Shown piece by piece: positions 1 through 11,148 of a stretch of 64,000 bases of DNA. The DNA is from Symbiodinium natans (lineage: Eukaryota; Sar; Dinophyceae; Suessiales; Symbiodiniaceae), in contig CAJNDS010000280.1 in the NCBI GenBank assembly GCA_905221605.1, forward strand, positions 908,357-972,356. The letters run 5' to 3'. Under the pieces are notes generated by a model. That model worked only from the letters and a program-made list of their open reading frames with translations. It was not told the origin of the DNA and did no database searches. The position numbers and the translations under genes were made by a program. How positions within the stretch are numbered: the stretch's first letter is position 1; each line of letters starts with the position of its first letter.

Positions 1-1445
1 GAATTTAAGGCCTTTTAAATTTCTTAAAATCCTTAAAATCCTTAAAATCCTTAAAATTTTGAAAGAAAATTAAATCATTTTCCGGAAAGAGGCAGGCCCA
101 TTTAAAATTTTAAAAATCCTTAAAATCCTTAAAATCCTTAAAATTTTGAAAGCCCGGGCCTTTCAAAATTTTGAGGATTTTAAGGAATTTAAGGCCTTTT
201 GAATTTCTTAAAATCCTTAAAGCCTTTCAAGTTTTGAAAGAAAATTAAATCATTTTCCGGACAGAGGCAGGCCCATTTAAAATTTTCAAAATCCTTAAAA
301 TCCTTAAAATCCTTAAAATTTTGAAAGGTTGGGGCTTTCAAAATTTTAAGGATTTTAAGGAATTTAACGCCTTTTAAATTTCTTAAAATCCTTAAAATCC
401 TTAAAATTTTGAAAGAAAATTAAATTATTTTCCGGAAAGAGGCAGGCCCATTTAAAATTTTAAAAATCTTAAAAATCCTTAAAATCCTTAAAATTTTGAT
501 AAGTTGGGGCTTCAAAATGTAAGGGATTTTTTAAGGGAATTTAAAGCCCTTGTAAATTTCTTAAAAATCCTTTTAAAATCCTTAAAATCCTTAAAAATTT
601 GAAAGAAAATTAAATCATTTTCCGGAAAGAGGCAGGCCCATTTAAAATTTTAAAAATCCTTAAAATCCTGAAAATCCTTAAAATTTTGAAAGCTCGGACC
701 TTTCAAAATTTTAAGGATTTTTTTAAGGAATTTAAGGCCTTTTAAATTCTTAAAACCCTTAAAATTCCTTAAAATCCCTTCAATTTTGAAAGGAAAAATT
801 AAAACTTTCCTTTTCCGAACAGAGGCAGGGGCCCATTTAAAAAATTTTTTTTAAAAATCCTTTAAAATCCTTAAAAAAAAAAAATCTTAAAAAATTTATT
901 TTGAAAGGTTGGGGCTTTTCAAAATTTTAAGGGATATTGTAAGGATTTTAACGCATTTTAAATTTTCTTTAAAATCCTTAAAATCCTTAAAAATTCCTTA
1001 AAAATTTTGGACAAGAAAAATTAAAAATTATTTTCCGGAAAGGAAGGCAGGCCCATTTACAAATTTTAAAAAATCTTAAAATCCTTAAAAACCTTAAAAT
1101 TTTGAAAGCCCGGGCCTTTCAAAATTTTAAGGATTTTAAGGAATTTAAGGCCTTTTAAAATTCTTAAAATCCTTAAAATCCTTAAAATTCCTAAAATCCT
1201 TAAAATTTTGAAAGAAAATTAAATCATTTTCCGGAAAGAGGCAGGCCCATTTAAAATTTTGAAAATCCTTAAAATCCTTAAAAATTTTGAAAGCCCGGGC
1301 CTTTCAAAATTTTAAGGATTTTAAGGAATCATTTAAAAAACGCCTTTGGAAATTCTTAAAACCATTAAAATTTGAAAGGGAAAATTGTAAATATTTTCGG
1401 AAAGAGCAGGCCCATTTAAAATTTTAAACAAAAATCCTTAAAATT
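1..1445 (+). repeat. AT-rich ~175 bp satellite, forward half
   Basis: About eight tandem units. Each has a GC-richer core (TTTTCCGGAAAGAGGCAGGC) set in runs of TTAAAATCC. Cores lie near 80, 255, 430, 610, 812, 1030, 1230 and 1395, so the period is about 175-200 bp, close to a nucleosome repeat. Units at 490-1070 and 1320-1445 carry many extra homopolymer bases, which looks like lower sequence quality or decay. No gene is visible and there are almost no telomere heptamers. Confidence 0.9.
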
Positions 1446-3080
1446 TCATTAAGGATTTTTTTTTTTAAAAAAATTTTAAATGGCTGCCTGTTCTTCCGGA
1501 AAGATTTAATTTTTCTTTCAAAAATTTTAAGGATTTAAGTATTTTTTTCAAGAAAATTCCTTTTTTTAAAAGGCCTTAAAATTCCTTTGTCAAAAAATTT
1601 TGAAAGGCCCGGGCTTTTCAATTTTAAGGATTTAAGGATTTTTTAAAATTTAAAAATGGGCCTGCCTCTTTCCGGAAAATAATTTAATTTTCTCAAAATT
1701 TTAAGGATTTTAAGGATTTTAAGAAATTTAAAAGGCCTTAAATTCCTTAAAATCCTTAAAATTTTGAAAGGCCCGGGCTTTCAAAATTTTAAGGATTTTA
1801 AGGATTTTAAGGATTTTTAAAATTTTAAATGGGCCTGCCTCTTTCCGGAAAATATTTTAATTTTCTTTCAAAATTTTAAGGATTTTAAGGATTTTAAGGA
1901 TTTTAAGAAATTTAAAAGGCCTTAAATTCCTTAAAATCCTTAAAATTTTGAAAGCCCCAACCTTTCAAAATTTTAAGGATTTTCAGGATTTTAAGGATTT
2001 TAAAATTTTAAATGGGCCTGCCTCTTTCCGGAAAATGATTTAATTTTCTTTCAGAATTTTAAGGATTTTAAGGATTTTAAGAAATTTAAAAGGCCTTAAA
2101 TTCCTTAAAATCCTTAAAATTTTGAAAGGCCTGGGCTTTCAAAATTTTAAGGATTTTAAGGATTTTAAGGATTTTTAAAATTTTAAATGGGCCTGCCTCT
2201 TTCCGGAAAATAATTTAGTTTTCTTTCAAAATTTTAAGGATTTTAAGGATTTTAAGAAATTTAAAAGGCCTTAAATTCCTTAAAATCATTAAAATTTTGA
2301 AAGGCCCGGGCTTTCAAACTTTTAAGGATTTTAAGGATTTTAAGGATTTTTAAAATTTTAAATGGGCCTGCCTCTTTCCGGAAAATAATTTAGTTTTCTT
2401 TCAAAATTTTAAGGATTTTAAGAAATTTAAAGGCCTTAAATTCCTTAAAATCCTTAAAATTTTGAAAGGCCCGGGCTTTCAAAATTTTAAGGATTTTAAG
2501 GATTTTAAGGATTGTTAAAATTTTAAATGGGCCTGCCTCTTTCCGGAAAATAATTTAATTTTCTTTCAAAATTTCAAGGATTTTAAGGTTTTTAAGAAAT
2601 TTAAAAGGCCTTAAATTCCTTAAAACCCTTAAAATTTTGAAAGCCCCAACCTTTCAAAATTTTAAGGATTTTAAGGATTTTAAGGATTTTTAAAATTTTA
2701 AATGGGCCTGCCTCTTTCCGGAAAATAATTTAATTTTCTTTCAAAATTTTAAGGATTTTAAGAAATTTAAAAGGCCTTAAATTCCTTAAAATCCTTAAAA
2801 TTTTGAAAGGCCCGGGCTTTCAAAATTTTAAGGATTTTAAGGATTTTAAGGATTTTTAAAATTGTAAATGGGCCTGCCTCTTTCCGGAAAATGATTTAAT
2901 TTTCTTTCAAAATTTTAAGGATTTTAAGGATTTTAAGAAATTTAAAAGGCCTTAAATTCCTTAAAATCCTTAAAATTTTGAAAGGTCCGGGCTTTCAAAA
3001 TTTTAGGATTTTGTGGTCCTTTTAAAATTTTGGAAAACCCCTAAATTCCTTAAAATCCTTAAAGTTTTGGAAGGCGAAGC
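1446..3080 (-). repeat. AT-rich ~175 bp satellite, inverted half
   Basis: The same satellite in reverse orientation. Nine reversed cores (GGGCCTGCCTCTTTCCGGAA) start near 1483, 1658, 1832, 2011, 2190, 2364, 2529, 2703 and 2870, at intervals of 165-179 bp. The units are cleaner than the forward half, except next to the turning point. The array decays from about 2990 and ends just before the first telomere-like tract at 3117. With the forward half it forms a roughly 3 kb head-to-head structure. Confidence 0.9.
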
Positions 3081-4365
3081 AGGACCGTCAAATAACGCAT
3101 AAAGGTCCTACATACTAAACCCTAAACCCTAAACCCTAAACCCTAAACCCTAAACCCTAAACCCTAACCCTAAACCCTAAACCCTAAACTCTAAACCCGA
3201 AGCTCTCAGGAGATTTTCCTTTGGGTAGGGTCTTGGACAAGAATTATAGTGGAATTGCCCACATCATGCACCCTCTTTCTCTGGAGCTCAGAGGCAGCGT
3301 GCTTAGGGTTTGGGGTTATTGTTTGGGGTTTAGGGTTTAGGGTTTAGGCATTTCGGGTTGCCCCCGAAGTCTGCGGAGGACCTGTTCAACTTGGGTCAGT
3401 TGAGCTTCAATGCAGCTCGGCGAGATTGTGGGTGTTTGTTTCCTAGCACCCAAAACCCTAAACCCTAAACCCTAAACCCTAAACCCTAAACCCTAAACCC
3501 TAAACCCTAAACCCTAAACCCTAGACAGATGCCCTTGGGAGTTGTTCATTTCCCTGGTGGGTTTTGCTGCTTTTCGGAGGGTTTGAAGCGCCAAGCTAGT
3601 TTCTTCAATGAGCTGAAAATTACCAGGGTTCAGGGTGTGGGGTTTAGGGGTTTTCGGGTACGGTAGATCCTCAATGATGTGCTAGGGTTTTGGGTGTAGG
3701 GTTTAGGGGTTTTGGGGCACGGTAAAGAGTAAAGACGTGATTATGGGTCAGGGGTCTCGAGAGTTGGTTGTCCTTAGTTGTAGAGTAGGTAACCTTTAAA
3801 CCTTATCATCCCAAAGGTTAACCTTTAGTTCCCCCTAGGTACTGGACAACTAAGTGTCCGATTCAAAAGTAGGCGGATTTGCGGATTTGCGCAAACCAGC
3901 TTGCAATCAAACCTGGCATTCCAAGGGAGACTCTTAGGTGGGAGACGGTGAGCCATAAACCCTAAACCCTAAACCCTAAACCCTAAACCCTAAACCCTAA
4001 ACCCTCAACCCTAAACCCTAAACCCTAAACCCTAAACCCTAAACCCTAGACCCTAAACCCTAAACCCTAAACCCTAAACCCTAAACCCTAAACCCTAAGC
4101 CCTAAACAATCCCCGAACAGCGGGGTATAGTTCCCCGCGCATGTGAATGCACTTGGGACTGAAGTCTCATACAAAAACACCGATCTACGCAGCAAGACGT
4201 ATTAACCAACTCCATGCTACTAGCACTCAGGGTATAGGGTTTAGGGTTTAGGGTTTAGGGTTTAGGGTGAGGGTTTGAAGGAGGGGGGTTTAGGAGCTTG
4301 GGTTTGAGGTTTAGAGTTGAAGGTTTAGGGTTGAGGGCCCGAAAGCATTGTCATGGGAATCTTGT

Positions 4366-4443
4366 GGAGACAGGAGCTGCCACAACGCCTGGAGCCCCGC
4401 AATGCTTCGCATTGGCGTAAGCAGCCTTGTGCCCACATTTTGC
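4366..4443 (+). other. Dispersed island type delta, copy 1
   Basis: Shares a long match with 11268-11332, including GCTTCGCATTGG and AAGCAGCC, with only scattered differences. It is flanked by telomere-like repeats. Read forward it is open for about 25 codons, but there is no strong sign that it codes. It may be a duplicated exon or a fragment of an unknown repeat. Confidence 0.55.
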
Positions 4444-4602
4444 GATTTAGGGTTTAGGGTTTAGGGTTTAGGCTGTAGCACTCCTACGAAGCTTCCCCAA
4501 ACCCCTGAAACCCTTGAAGCCCCTTATCCTTTAAACCCTAAACCCCAAACCCAAAACCCTAAACCCTAAACCCTAAACCCTAAACCCGCGACATACCCTG
4601 AG

Positions 4603-4681
4603 GAGCAGTTCAACCAAATCGAGGGAGCCTTGGCTCCTGACCCAAACCAGACGTCGGTGCCACTTGAGCCGCAACAACGCC
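4603..4681 (+). other. Exon-like fragment, EQF family (diverged)
   Basis: The open frame begins EEQFNQIEGALAPD. It resembles the 73-nt exon family at 7558, 10310 and 15236, which has NEQF followed by a Leu-Gly-x-Asp stretch. It follows an AG and precedes a TTTAGGG array at 4685. The resemblance is short and the family's usual start is missing, so this may be a decayed or distant member. Function unknown. Confidence 0.4.
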
Positions 4682-5634
4682 GGTTTTAGGGTTTAGGGTT
4701 TAGGGTTTAGGGTTTAGGGTTTAGGGTTTAGGGTTTAGGGTTTAGTTCGAGTCCTCACTACAGGCCTACAGGGGGGGAAGGGGTCTTTATAGGGATTTGT
4801 GGCTTTGGTGTAGGGCTTCGGGTTCGGAATTTTGTGATGAGGGTTTGGGTTTCAAGAGTGGCTTCTGGTGGGTACGGTTTAGGGTTTAGGGTTGAGGGCT
4901 TCGGGTTTCTGGCCTGGGGACCATTGGGATCTTTATGGTGCCGTGTTTGAGATCTGTTTAGGGTTGAGAGTTCTCTTAGCCCCCTAAACCCAGCAACCCT
5001 CTAACCCCCTACAAACTCGGCAAGTCCTACGAGGGTTTAGCGCCCAAAATCTGGAAAATGAGGGGGTCAGCTCTGCTATTTTAATCTTGGTCGTAACTAT
5101 GACTGGAATCGGCCACTGTTCCCCGATTCCTGGGGCACCCACCCCCCGACGAGGGCCTAGATGAGTTTTGCTAAATCCTATTCCTGTGCTTTAGCGACGA
5201 GGGTGTTTAAGGGCCTAAATCCTATAAGGGACGAGGGTTTAAGGGGTTCAGGGTTTAGGGTATAGGGTTAGGGTTTAGGGCTAAGTCCTAAACGACGAGG
5301 GTTTAGCGAAGATGGTTAAGGGCTAAAGTTCAAACGACAAGGGTTTGACGACGAGGGTTCCAACAACGCTACTGTAACCTCCACAAACCCTCAAAGCTCC
5401 ACTAGGACCCAGATTAGGCCCTTCTTCCTTTTTGTAGGGTTTAGGGTTTAGGGTCTAGGGTCTAGGGTTTAGGGTTTAGGGTTCCTTACTCTGCCACTGT
5501 AAGCCCAAAAGGTGACCCTTAAACAGTAACCACTCCTTGGTCTGGTCTAAACAGCCCTACAAACCCTACAAGCCCTAAACCCTAAACCCCAAACCCTAAA
5601 CCGCACACCCTAAACCCTGCCCTAAAGCCCAGAG

Positions 5635-5719
5635 GTTCGGAGCCCAAGACCGCAACACCTACATCCAAGCGCACGTGCATCGGAAGCTGCACCAACGCGT
5701 TGCGAGCATGTCTGATGAG
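5635..5719 (+). CDS. Repeated 85-nt exon (beta family), copy 1
   Basis: A putative internal exon, one base plus 28 codons, ending MSDE. It lies between an AG acceptor followed by G and a GA dinucleotide after GATGAG. The protein contains YIQAHVHRKLH and then ASMSDE. It has exactly the same length, phase and ends as the copy at 8794-8878, with strong amino-acid similarity and scattered base changes, so it is a paralogous exon and not a recent duplicate. A CCCTAAA-rich stretch lies before it and a TTTAGGG array directly after. No known domain is recognised. Confidence 0.6.
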
Positions 5720-6499
5720 GACTTTAGGGTTTAGGGTTTAGGGTTTAGGGTTTAGGGTTTAGGGTTTAGGGTTTAGGGTGACCTCGCAGCCTATTTTGCC
5801 ACATGGGGTTCAGGGCTTGGGCAATGAGGGATGTGGAGTTTAGGCTTAGGGCTGAAGGCTGGGGGCTTTGGTTTTGAGGGCTTATCGTACAGGGTTTAGG
5901 GTTTAGGGTTTAGGGTTTAGGGTTTAGGGCTAGGGTTTAGGATTCAGGATTTAGGGGTTTAGGGTTTAGGGCTAGGGCCTAGGGTTTAGGGTTCAGGGTT
6001 TAGTGTCCCCGAGATCATGAAGATGGGTTTCGCAGTTGCATTCGTGTATCAGGGACGGGTGGTGCAAAGGTTGTAGGCACCCTAAACCCTAAACCCTAAA
6101 CCCTAAACCCTGAACCCTGAACCCTGAACCCTGAACCCTGAACCCTGAACCCTGAACACTAGGGTTTGGGCGTTTACGGTTCAGGGTCAACATCTAACAT
6201 CTGGAGCTTTGTGGGGTTGGTGTGGTGGGGGGGTTTCGGGTGGTTGGGTGGGGGGCTGAAAAGCCCCCAATTTTGAGACTTTCCACCCCAACGTCTCTTG
6301 TTGGGGTATCGATTTCAACCGCGCGGCCCTGATATTTTCGAACCCTGAACCCTGAACCCTAAACCCAATACCCTACCCTAAACCCTAAACCCTGAACCCT
6401 GTACCCTGCGGCTGGCCAACGGCCAGCTGAGTGCCTCATGTGCCGTAAACCCTAAACCCTAAACCCTAAACCCTAAATCCGCTCCTTGCCTGAAATGGC

Positions 6500-6546
6500 G
6501 ATGAGGATGTGCTGCACCTTGGAAAGCTGAGCATCTTGGCCGCAGA
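6500..6546 (+). other. Exon-like fragment, VLHLGKLS family, copy 1
   Basis: The forward frame reads DEDVLHLGKLSILAAE. The same core VLHLGKLS occurs at 9594-9645 with many synonymous base differences, which suggests selection on protein. A more distant form (DVIHVGRQSAS) is at 14235. It ends at a CCCTAAA-type tract. Function unknown. Confidence 0.5.
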
Positions 6547-6654
6547 GCCCTAAATCTTAAGCGAGGGTTTAGGGTTTAGGGTTTTGGGTTTTGGGTTGTG
6601 GGTTTAGGGTCTAGGGTTTAGGGTTTAGGGTGCAGGATTTTGGGGGTTCAGGGT

Positions 6655-6905
6655 TTAGTGTACCCTAAGTTGGTCTAAGGGTAGGTACGTGGTCCCGTAG
6701 TAAGGACCCTGAAAAGGCGACAAGGTGTATACCCCTCATATGCCCCATACAGCCCAAGGGCCCATACTTCAGAACCCTTTGAAGGAGGTTCAGGGTTCAG
6801 GGTTCAGGGTTCAGGGTTTAGGGTTTAGGGTTTAGGGTTTAGGGTTTAGGGTTTAGGGTTAGGGTTTAGGGTTTAAGGGGACCCTACGAAGGACCATGTA
6901 GCTAC
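6655..6905. mobile_element. Family F inverted-repeat element split by a telomere array
   Basis: The left arm (6661-6785) has GGTACGTGGTCCC and GGGCCCATACTTCAGAACCC. The right end (6880-6905) has GGACCATGTAGCTAC, the inverted partner. Related elements at 12388 and 21247 are about 115-130 bp and have no array inside. Here about 90 bp of TTCAGGG and TTTAGGG repeats sit between the arms, as if inserted into, or replacing, the interior. Confidence 0.55.
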
Positions 6906-7024
6906 TCTTAGCCTCAAAAACCCCCCCTTTACCCCAGTGAGGCTCTTAAGGGCTTCAAGGGTCGCTTCCTGGATGCCCCAGCCGGGGCTTTCGTGCACCC
7001 CAAGCTCATAGACCTCATCCATCA

Positions 7025-7217
7025 TTGGTTACCCTACTCCCCCTTAGGGTTTAGGGTTTAGGGTTTAGGGTTCAGGGGTTAGGCCCTCCTCTGTACTACC
7101 CCCCCCCCCCCTAGGTTCCCCCATAATGAAGGCTATTTAGGGATAGTTTAGCCTAATTAAGGTTATTCAGGGGGGAACCCAGGGGGGTAGTGTAGAGGGG
7201 GTAGTAGGGAAGCCATG
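7025..7217. mobile_element. Family E inverted-repeat element with telomere array inside
   Basis: The arms carry TACTACCCCC, CTAGGTTCCCCC and the inverted forms GGGGGAACCC and GGGGTAGTGTAGAGGGGG. The interior has GGCTATTTAGGGATAGTTTAG. Copies are at 27675, 46125 and 52733. A TTTAGGG array (7050-7080) interrupts the left arm. No protein is encoded, so this is a MITE-like element. Confidence 0.65.
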
Positions 7218-7436
7218 AAAGCAGTAAGCACCCAAAGCAATGTTTAGGGTTTAGGGTGTAGGGTTCCATGCTCTAGGGTTCTTTGGGGCTTCTTTGGGAG
7301 CTAATTCGGTGGATAGGGACTATATAAGGTACATAGAGGGGTTATTCTGGCGGAATAATATTAAGGGTCGCTCCTAGGGGTATATGCCCGAAGCTTGCCC
7401 TGAGGGTGTAGGGCTTAAAGGTAACCTTAGGGTATA

Positions 7437-7510
7437 GGGTTTAGGGTTTAGGGTTCAGGGTTTAGGGTTGAGGGTTTAAAACCCTAAACCCTAAACCTTA
7501 AACCCTGAAC
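7437..7510. repeat. Head-to-head telomere repeat junction
   Basis: TTTAGGG repeats from the left meet CCCTAAA repeats on the right at a short palindrome, GGGTTTAAAACCC, near 7484. This is the order expected if two chromosome ends were fused, or if a repeat array folded back. Confidence 0.7.
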
Positions 7511-7557
7511 CTTACACCCTGAACTCTGAATTAACCCCTACAAGACCAGAGCCTCAG

Positions 7558-7630
7558 ATTTCAACGAGCAGTTCAACACGCTGGGCGTCGACGGCCCAGC
7601 AGCGCTGATGGACGCTGCCACCGAATTGGC
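7558..7630 (+). CDS. Repeated 73-nt exon (alpha family), copy 1
   Basis: A putative internal exon encoding FNEQFNTLGVDGPAALMDAA and four more residues. An AG acceptor (CCTCAG) lies directly before it and a GTAAGG donor directly after. Two bases precede the first full codon. Copies at 10310 and 15236 start in the same phase with AG before them and also fit a length of 73 nt. The identical size and phase support a real exon family. The protein is not recognised. Confidence 0.6.
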
Positions 7631-8793
7631 GTAAGGGGGTGGGCTGACCAGAAGCCCTTAACTACCCTCTACCCATAGTAGTAGGGTATATAATAAGCGC
7701 TAATTAAACCCTAAACCCTAAACCCTAAACCCTAAACCCATGGGTTACAGGGTAGTTGGGAGGGCAGGTAGGCTTCAGGATGTAGGGTAGGTTTTGGGAC
7801 GCGGCTTAAACCCTCAGCCCGAAACCTAATAGACCCCAAAAACCCTGAAAACAGCCTCCGAACGTGTTCAAGCCATAGGCCATGGCGGAGATGGGTCCCG
7901 TCGGGTTCTCTTCTTTGTCGCTGTGATTATGGTCATTTTCATAAAGATAGTATTCGGATTGATACTAAGTCTAGCAGTTCTGATGATACTCGTATTTCTG
8001 CAACCACGTTTGGAATGAAACCTGCTCAGTCAGCCTAAACCCTACACCGCAGTTCTGCAGGCTTCAGATGCACAATGTTGGCTCCCTCAGCCACCCTGAT
8101 GTGAACGAGTTGGGTCGTCCATACGGCCACGCCCCACCCTCATAAGCTGTAGGGTTTAGGGTTTGTGGCTTGGGAGGGAGGGAGAGGTAGGTGGGAGGGT
8201 CGGTGGGGGGGGGGGGGGCTGGGATAGCAACCCTAAACCCTAAACCCTAAACCCTAAACCCTAAACCCTAGACCCTAAACCCTAAACCCTAACACAAGGA
8301 GCAGCTCAACACCGCGAACGTCACGGAGTTTGGCTTGCTCCTTTGTCCCGCAGTCGTTCGGGCTTTTTGGGGTTTAGGGTTTAGGGTTAGTGGGCGTAGA
8401 TGCGGGATGCGAGATGCGAGGCACAGGTCTTAGGGCTTTTTGGGGCTTGGGGGTTTGGGGTTTAGGGTTTAGGTTTTAGGGTTTAGGGTTTAGGGTTCGT
8501 ATACCCTAAAACCCTACACCCCAAACACAAAGCCTGAGGGCTTAGGGCTTAAGGTATTGTAGGGTATAGGGTCGAAGGTTTAAGGCCTTCGTGCTTGATG
8601 GTTCCGAGTTTCTGAGCACTGTTGCTGCCTTCTTACGGTCTTCTAGCAGCTGTCAATGATGTTTTGTTTAGGGTGTAGGGTTTTGGGATAGAGGTTTAGG
8701 GTTTAGGGTTTAAGGTTGAGGGTTTCGGGTTTAGGCTGTAAACCCTAAACCCTAGACCTTACGCCCTAAACCCTCTAAAGCCACCAGCCTGAG

Positions 8794-8878
8794 GTTTGGC
8801 TCACTCGACCGCGATGGCTACATCCAAGCGCGAGTGCATCGGAAGCTGCATGTGCAGATTGCCCACATGTCGGATGAG
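8794..8878 (+). CDS. Repeated 85-nt exon (beta family), copy 2
   Basis: A putative exon of 85 nt after a CTGAG acceptor. It encodes FGSLDRDGYIQARVHRKLH, then VQIAHMSDE. It ends GATGAG followed by GC, a donor type used in dinoflagellates. Length, phase and borders equal those of copy 1 at 5635. The frame stays open downstream as far as 9184, but similarity to copy 1 stops at GATGAG, so the exon is placed here. Function unknown. Confidence 0.6.
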
Positions 8879-9225
8879 GCGATGCTTGCGCTCCCCCCCC
8901 CGGCTAACCTCGGAAAAGGATTGGTGCTCCAGGGCTTTTTAGATTTTGATTTTTGGGGGCAGGGTGGGCGCAGTCCAATAGGTAGGATTAGGGGGACCCT
9001 TAGGGGAGCCCTACTGAACCCTCTTTTGGCTCTCTTGAACAAGGACCTTATTGTGAGGGTCTATATCCCCAAGGGTCTCTCCTATCTAGTGCGCCTTGAG
9101 CTCACCCCAAAAGCGTCCTGTTCATTGCGTGACAGGACTTGCCTTGGGATTCCGATAGCAGGCCACCCCAAGAGCAAACCCTAAACCTCAAACGCGCCCT
9201 GAGCCCTAAACGCTAAACCCTAATC

Positions 9226-9307
9226 CTTGGGATGTTCCCTTTCTAACATACTAGGGGTACTATACTCCCTGTTAAGGACTGTTACTACAAGGGGGAACAT
9301 CCCAAGG
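9226..9307. mobile_element. Family D MITE-like element
   Basis: About 80 bp with a perfect 15-bp terminal inverted repeat: CCTTGGGATGTTCCC at the left and its complement at the right. The interior includes GTTAAGGACTGTTACTACAA. Larger relatives lie at 31442 and 36297, and a telomere-interrupted one at 22221. Confidence 0.75.
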
Positions 9308-9593
9308 TTTAGGGCTTAAGGTTCAGGGCAGTGGCGCTGATATAAGTACCCTTCAACCTTCATCTAGCCCCTAAACCCTAAACCCTAAACCCTAAGTGCA
9401 CCCTAAACAACCCGAAGCCCGAAACTCCACACCCAGCTGGCACCTTCTAGTTGTCACAGGACCTCACCCTACGCCCTACACCCTACACCCTACACCCGAA
9501 ACCCTAAACCCTAAACCCTAAACCCTAAACCCTAAACCCTAAACCCTAAACCCTAAACCCTAAACCCTAAACCCTAAACCCAATTCACTGTCA

Positions 9594-9645
9594 CAGGAGG
9601 TGCTTCATCTGGGCAAGCTCAGTTCTTCGGACGCGCCGATGTTGG
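9594..9645 (+). other. Exon-like fragment, VLHLGKLS family, copy 2
   Basis: The forward frame reads QEVLHLGKLSSSDAPM after CTGTCACAG, a good AG acceptor. It matches the fragment at 6500-6546 in protein but differs at many third positions (for example CTTCATCTGGGC against CTGCACCTTGGA). It is next to a 12-unit CCCTAAA array. Function unknown. Confidence 0.5.
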
Positions 9646-10309
9646 TGTTAGGGCTTTCGGGGATGGCTTGCAGGGTTTAGGGTTTGGAGTTTGGGGTGTA
9701 TGGGTGTTCATGGAGGTTCGCAGGGGTTTGTTCAGGGCTTCGTAGCTTGGGTTTTGGAGGGGTTTGGTTGACAGGTTTGGGGGTTGGCTGGCCCAAAGCG
9801 CGATGCGCATGAACCCTGAACCTCAACCCTCAACCCTCAACCCTAAACTCTAAACCCTAAACCCTAAACCCTAAACCCTAAACCCTAAACCCTAAACCCT
9901 AAACCCTATCCCTAGCCGCCAATGCGCCCCTCTGACCTGAGGAACCCGTTCACTAGGGCTTGAAGCACGGGCCCTGCGAAGATGCGTTTAGGGTTCAGGG
10001 TTTAGGGTTTAGGGTTTAGGGTTTAGGCTTAGGGTTTAGGGAGCAGGGCTTACATTTTTCCTGCTCGTGGTGAGTGTATGTTTGGCTCCTCATAAGTATT
10101 GCATGTCTTTTGGGGGACCCAAAACCCAAAACCCTTAAACCCTAAACTTAACCCTAAACCAGAGTTGGGTGTCCCGATTGTAAGGTTGCCGTACTACATA
10201 AAGGGCCGACAAAGGAGATCAACATATTGCAGTCTAGGGTTTAGAGTTTAGGGTTGAAGGTTTAGGGTTTAGGATTTAGGGTTTACAAAAAGAAAAGGAA
10301 CTACCCCAG

Positions 10310-10382
10310 GCTTCAACGAGCAGTTCCGCACACTGGGTATGGACGCGGCTCCGGTCCCCATCGACGCTCGGGCAAAAGAGAG
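10310..10382 (+). CDS. Repeated 73-nt exon (alpha family), copy 2
   Basis: Encodes FNEQFRTLGMDAAPVPIDAR and a few more residues. It is preceded by ACTACCCCAG, a clear acceptor followed by G, and ends GAGAG before a GT (GTTGGG). It is 73 nt with a two-base partial first codon, the same as copy 1. A TTTAGGG tract lies upstream. Confidence 0.6.
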
Positions 10383-11148
10383 GTTGGGTTTTTAATGTCT
10401 GGAGTGTAGCCCTAAACCCTCAAAAACCCTCAAAAACCGTCCTAAACCCTCAAAAACCCTCCTAAACCCTAAACCCTAAAGCCTACAATTAGCTAACATG
10501 ACAGCCCTTCCAGGTGCTTGAGCCCTTATTCTTGGAGCTCCGTTGCATGTCCAGGGTGTAGGGTTTAGGGGTTTAGGGTTTAGGATTTAAGGGTTTAGGG
10601 TTTAGGGTTTGCGGTTTGCGGTTTACGGTTTACGGTTTATGGTTTACGGTTTACGGTTTCCGGTTTAGGGTAGCAGGAGTCGAAGTTTACATTCCTTGAC
10701 ACTGCACTCGACGACGGCACTGCCACTGTCTGCAGCAAATCGGTGGTGAACAAGGAGCAACGGTTTGGGGTTTGGGGTTTAGGGTTTAGGGTTTAGGGTT
10801 ACAACGATAGGCTCAGCTTGTGCCAGGGACTAAAGGAGGGACCCTTTTCAGGGAGCTTAGGGGTTATTTCGGCGCTCCGTAGGTCTGCTCAAGTTGATTT
10901 TCTCGTCAGCCAGCGGTGGACCCAGAAAACAAACACCTGAACTAAAACTGTGGGCCATGGCCCCGGTTGAGCCCTAAGCCCGAAGCCCCCCCCATCCCGA
11001 GCACTCCCCCCCCCCCCACCCCCCTCCCAACCCAAAACCCCTAAACCCATGATAGCCCCCCAAAGACCTCGAAAACCTCAACAAAAACCGTTGTTCGGGT
11101 TTTGGGGTTAGCGTGTGTCTTTATGCCCTAGGGCCCTTTCTCTGGGTT

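Larger units (their letters stand above)
3081..6060. repeat. Telomere-repeat mosaic, 3.1-6.1 kb
   Basis: Telomere-like arrays alternate with unique islands. Main arrays: CCCTAAA at 3117-3197, 3460-3523, 3956-4107 (about 21 units) and 4535-4586; TTTAGGG at 4227-4266, 4447-4471, 4685-4744, 5722-5779 and 5890-6003. Orientation changes many times. Islands are 40-250 bp; those with coding-like content are listed separately. At 4780-5400 the repeats are degenerate (GAGGGTTTAG-type words) and no gene is visible. Confidence 0.85.
6061..9225. repeat. Telomere-repeat mosaic, 6.1-9.2 kb
   Basis: Main arrays: 6080-6160 (CCCTAAA passing into a block of CCCTGAA), 6455-6478, 6565-6635, 6785-6873 (TTCAGGG passing into TTTAGGG), 7050-7080, 7437-7510 (both orientations), 7707-7739, 8229-8292, 8449-8497 and 8735-8775. 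Islands include elements of families E and F and several exon-like pieces. 7740-8160 is a mainly unique island with only scattered repeats and no convincing open frame. The open frame continuing from 8879 to 9184 runs past the beta exon and is probably intron. Confidence 0.85.

Noticed and set aside
3956-4107. A true chromosome end
   Set aside because: The arrays are short, change orientation and continue with unique islands on both sides for 60 kb.
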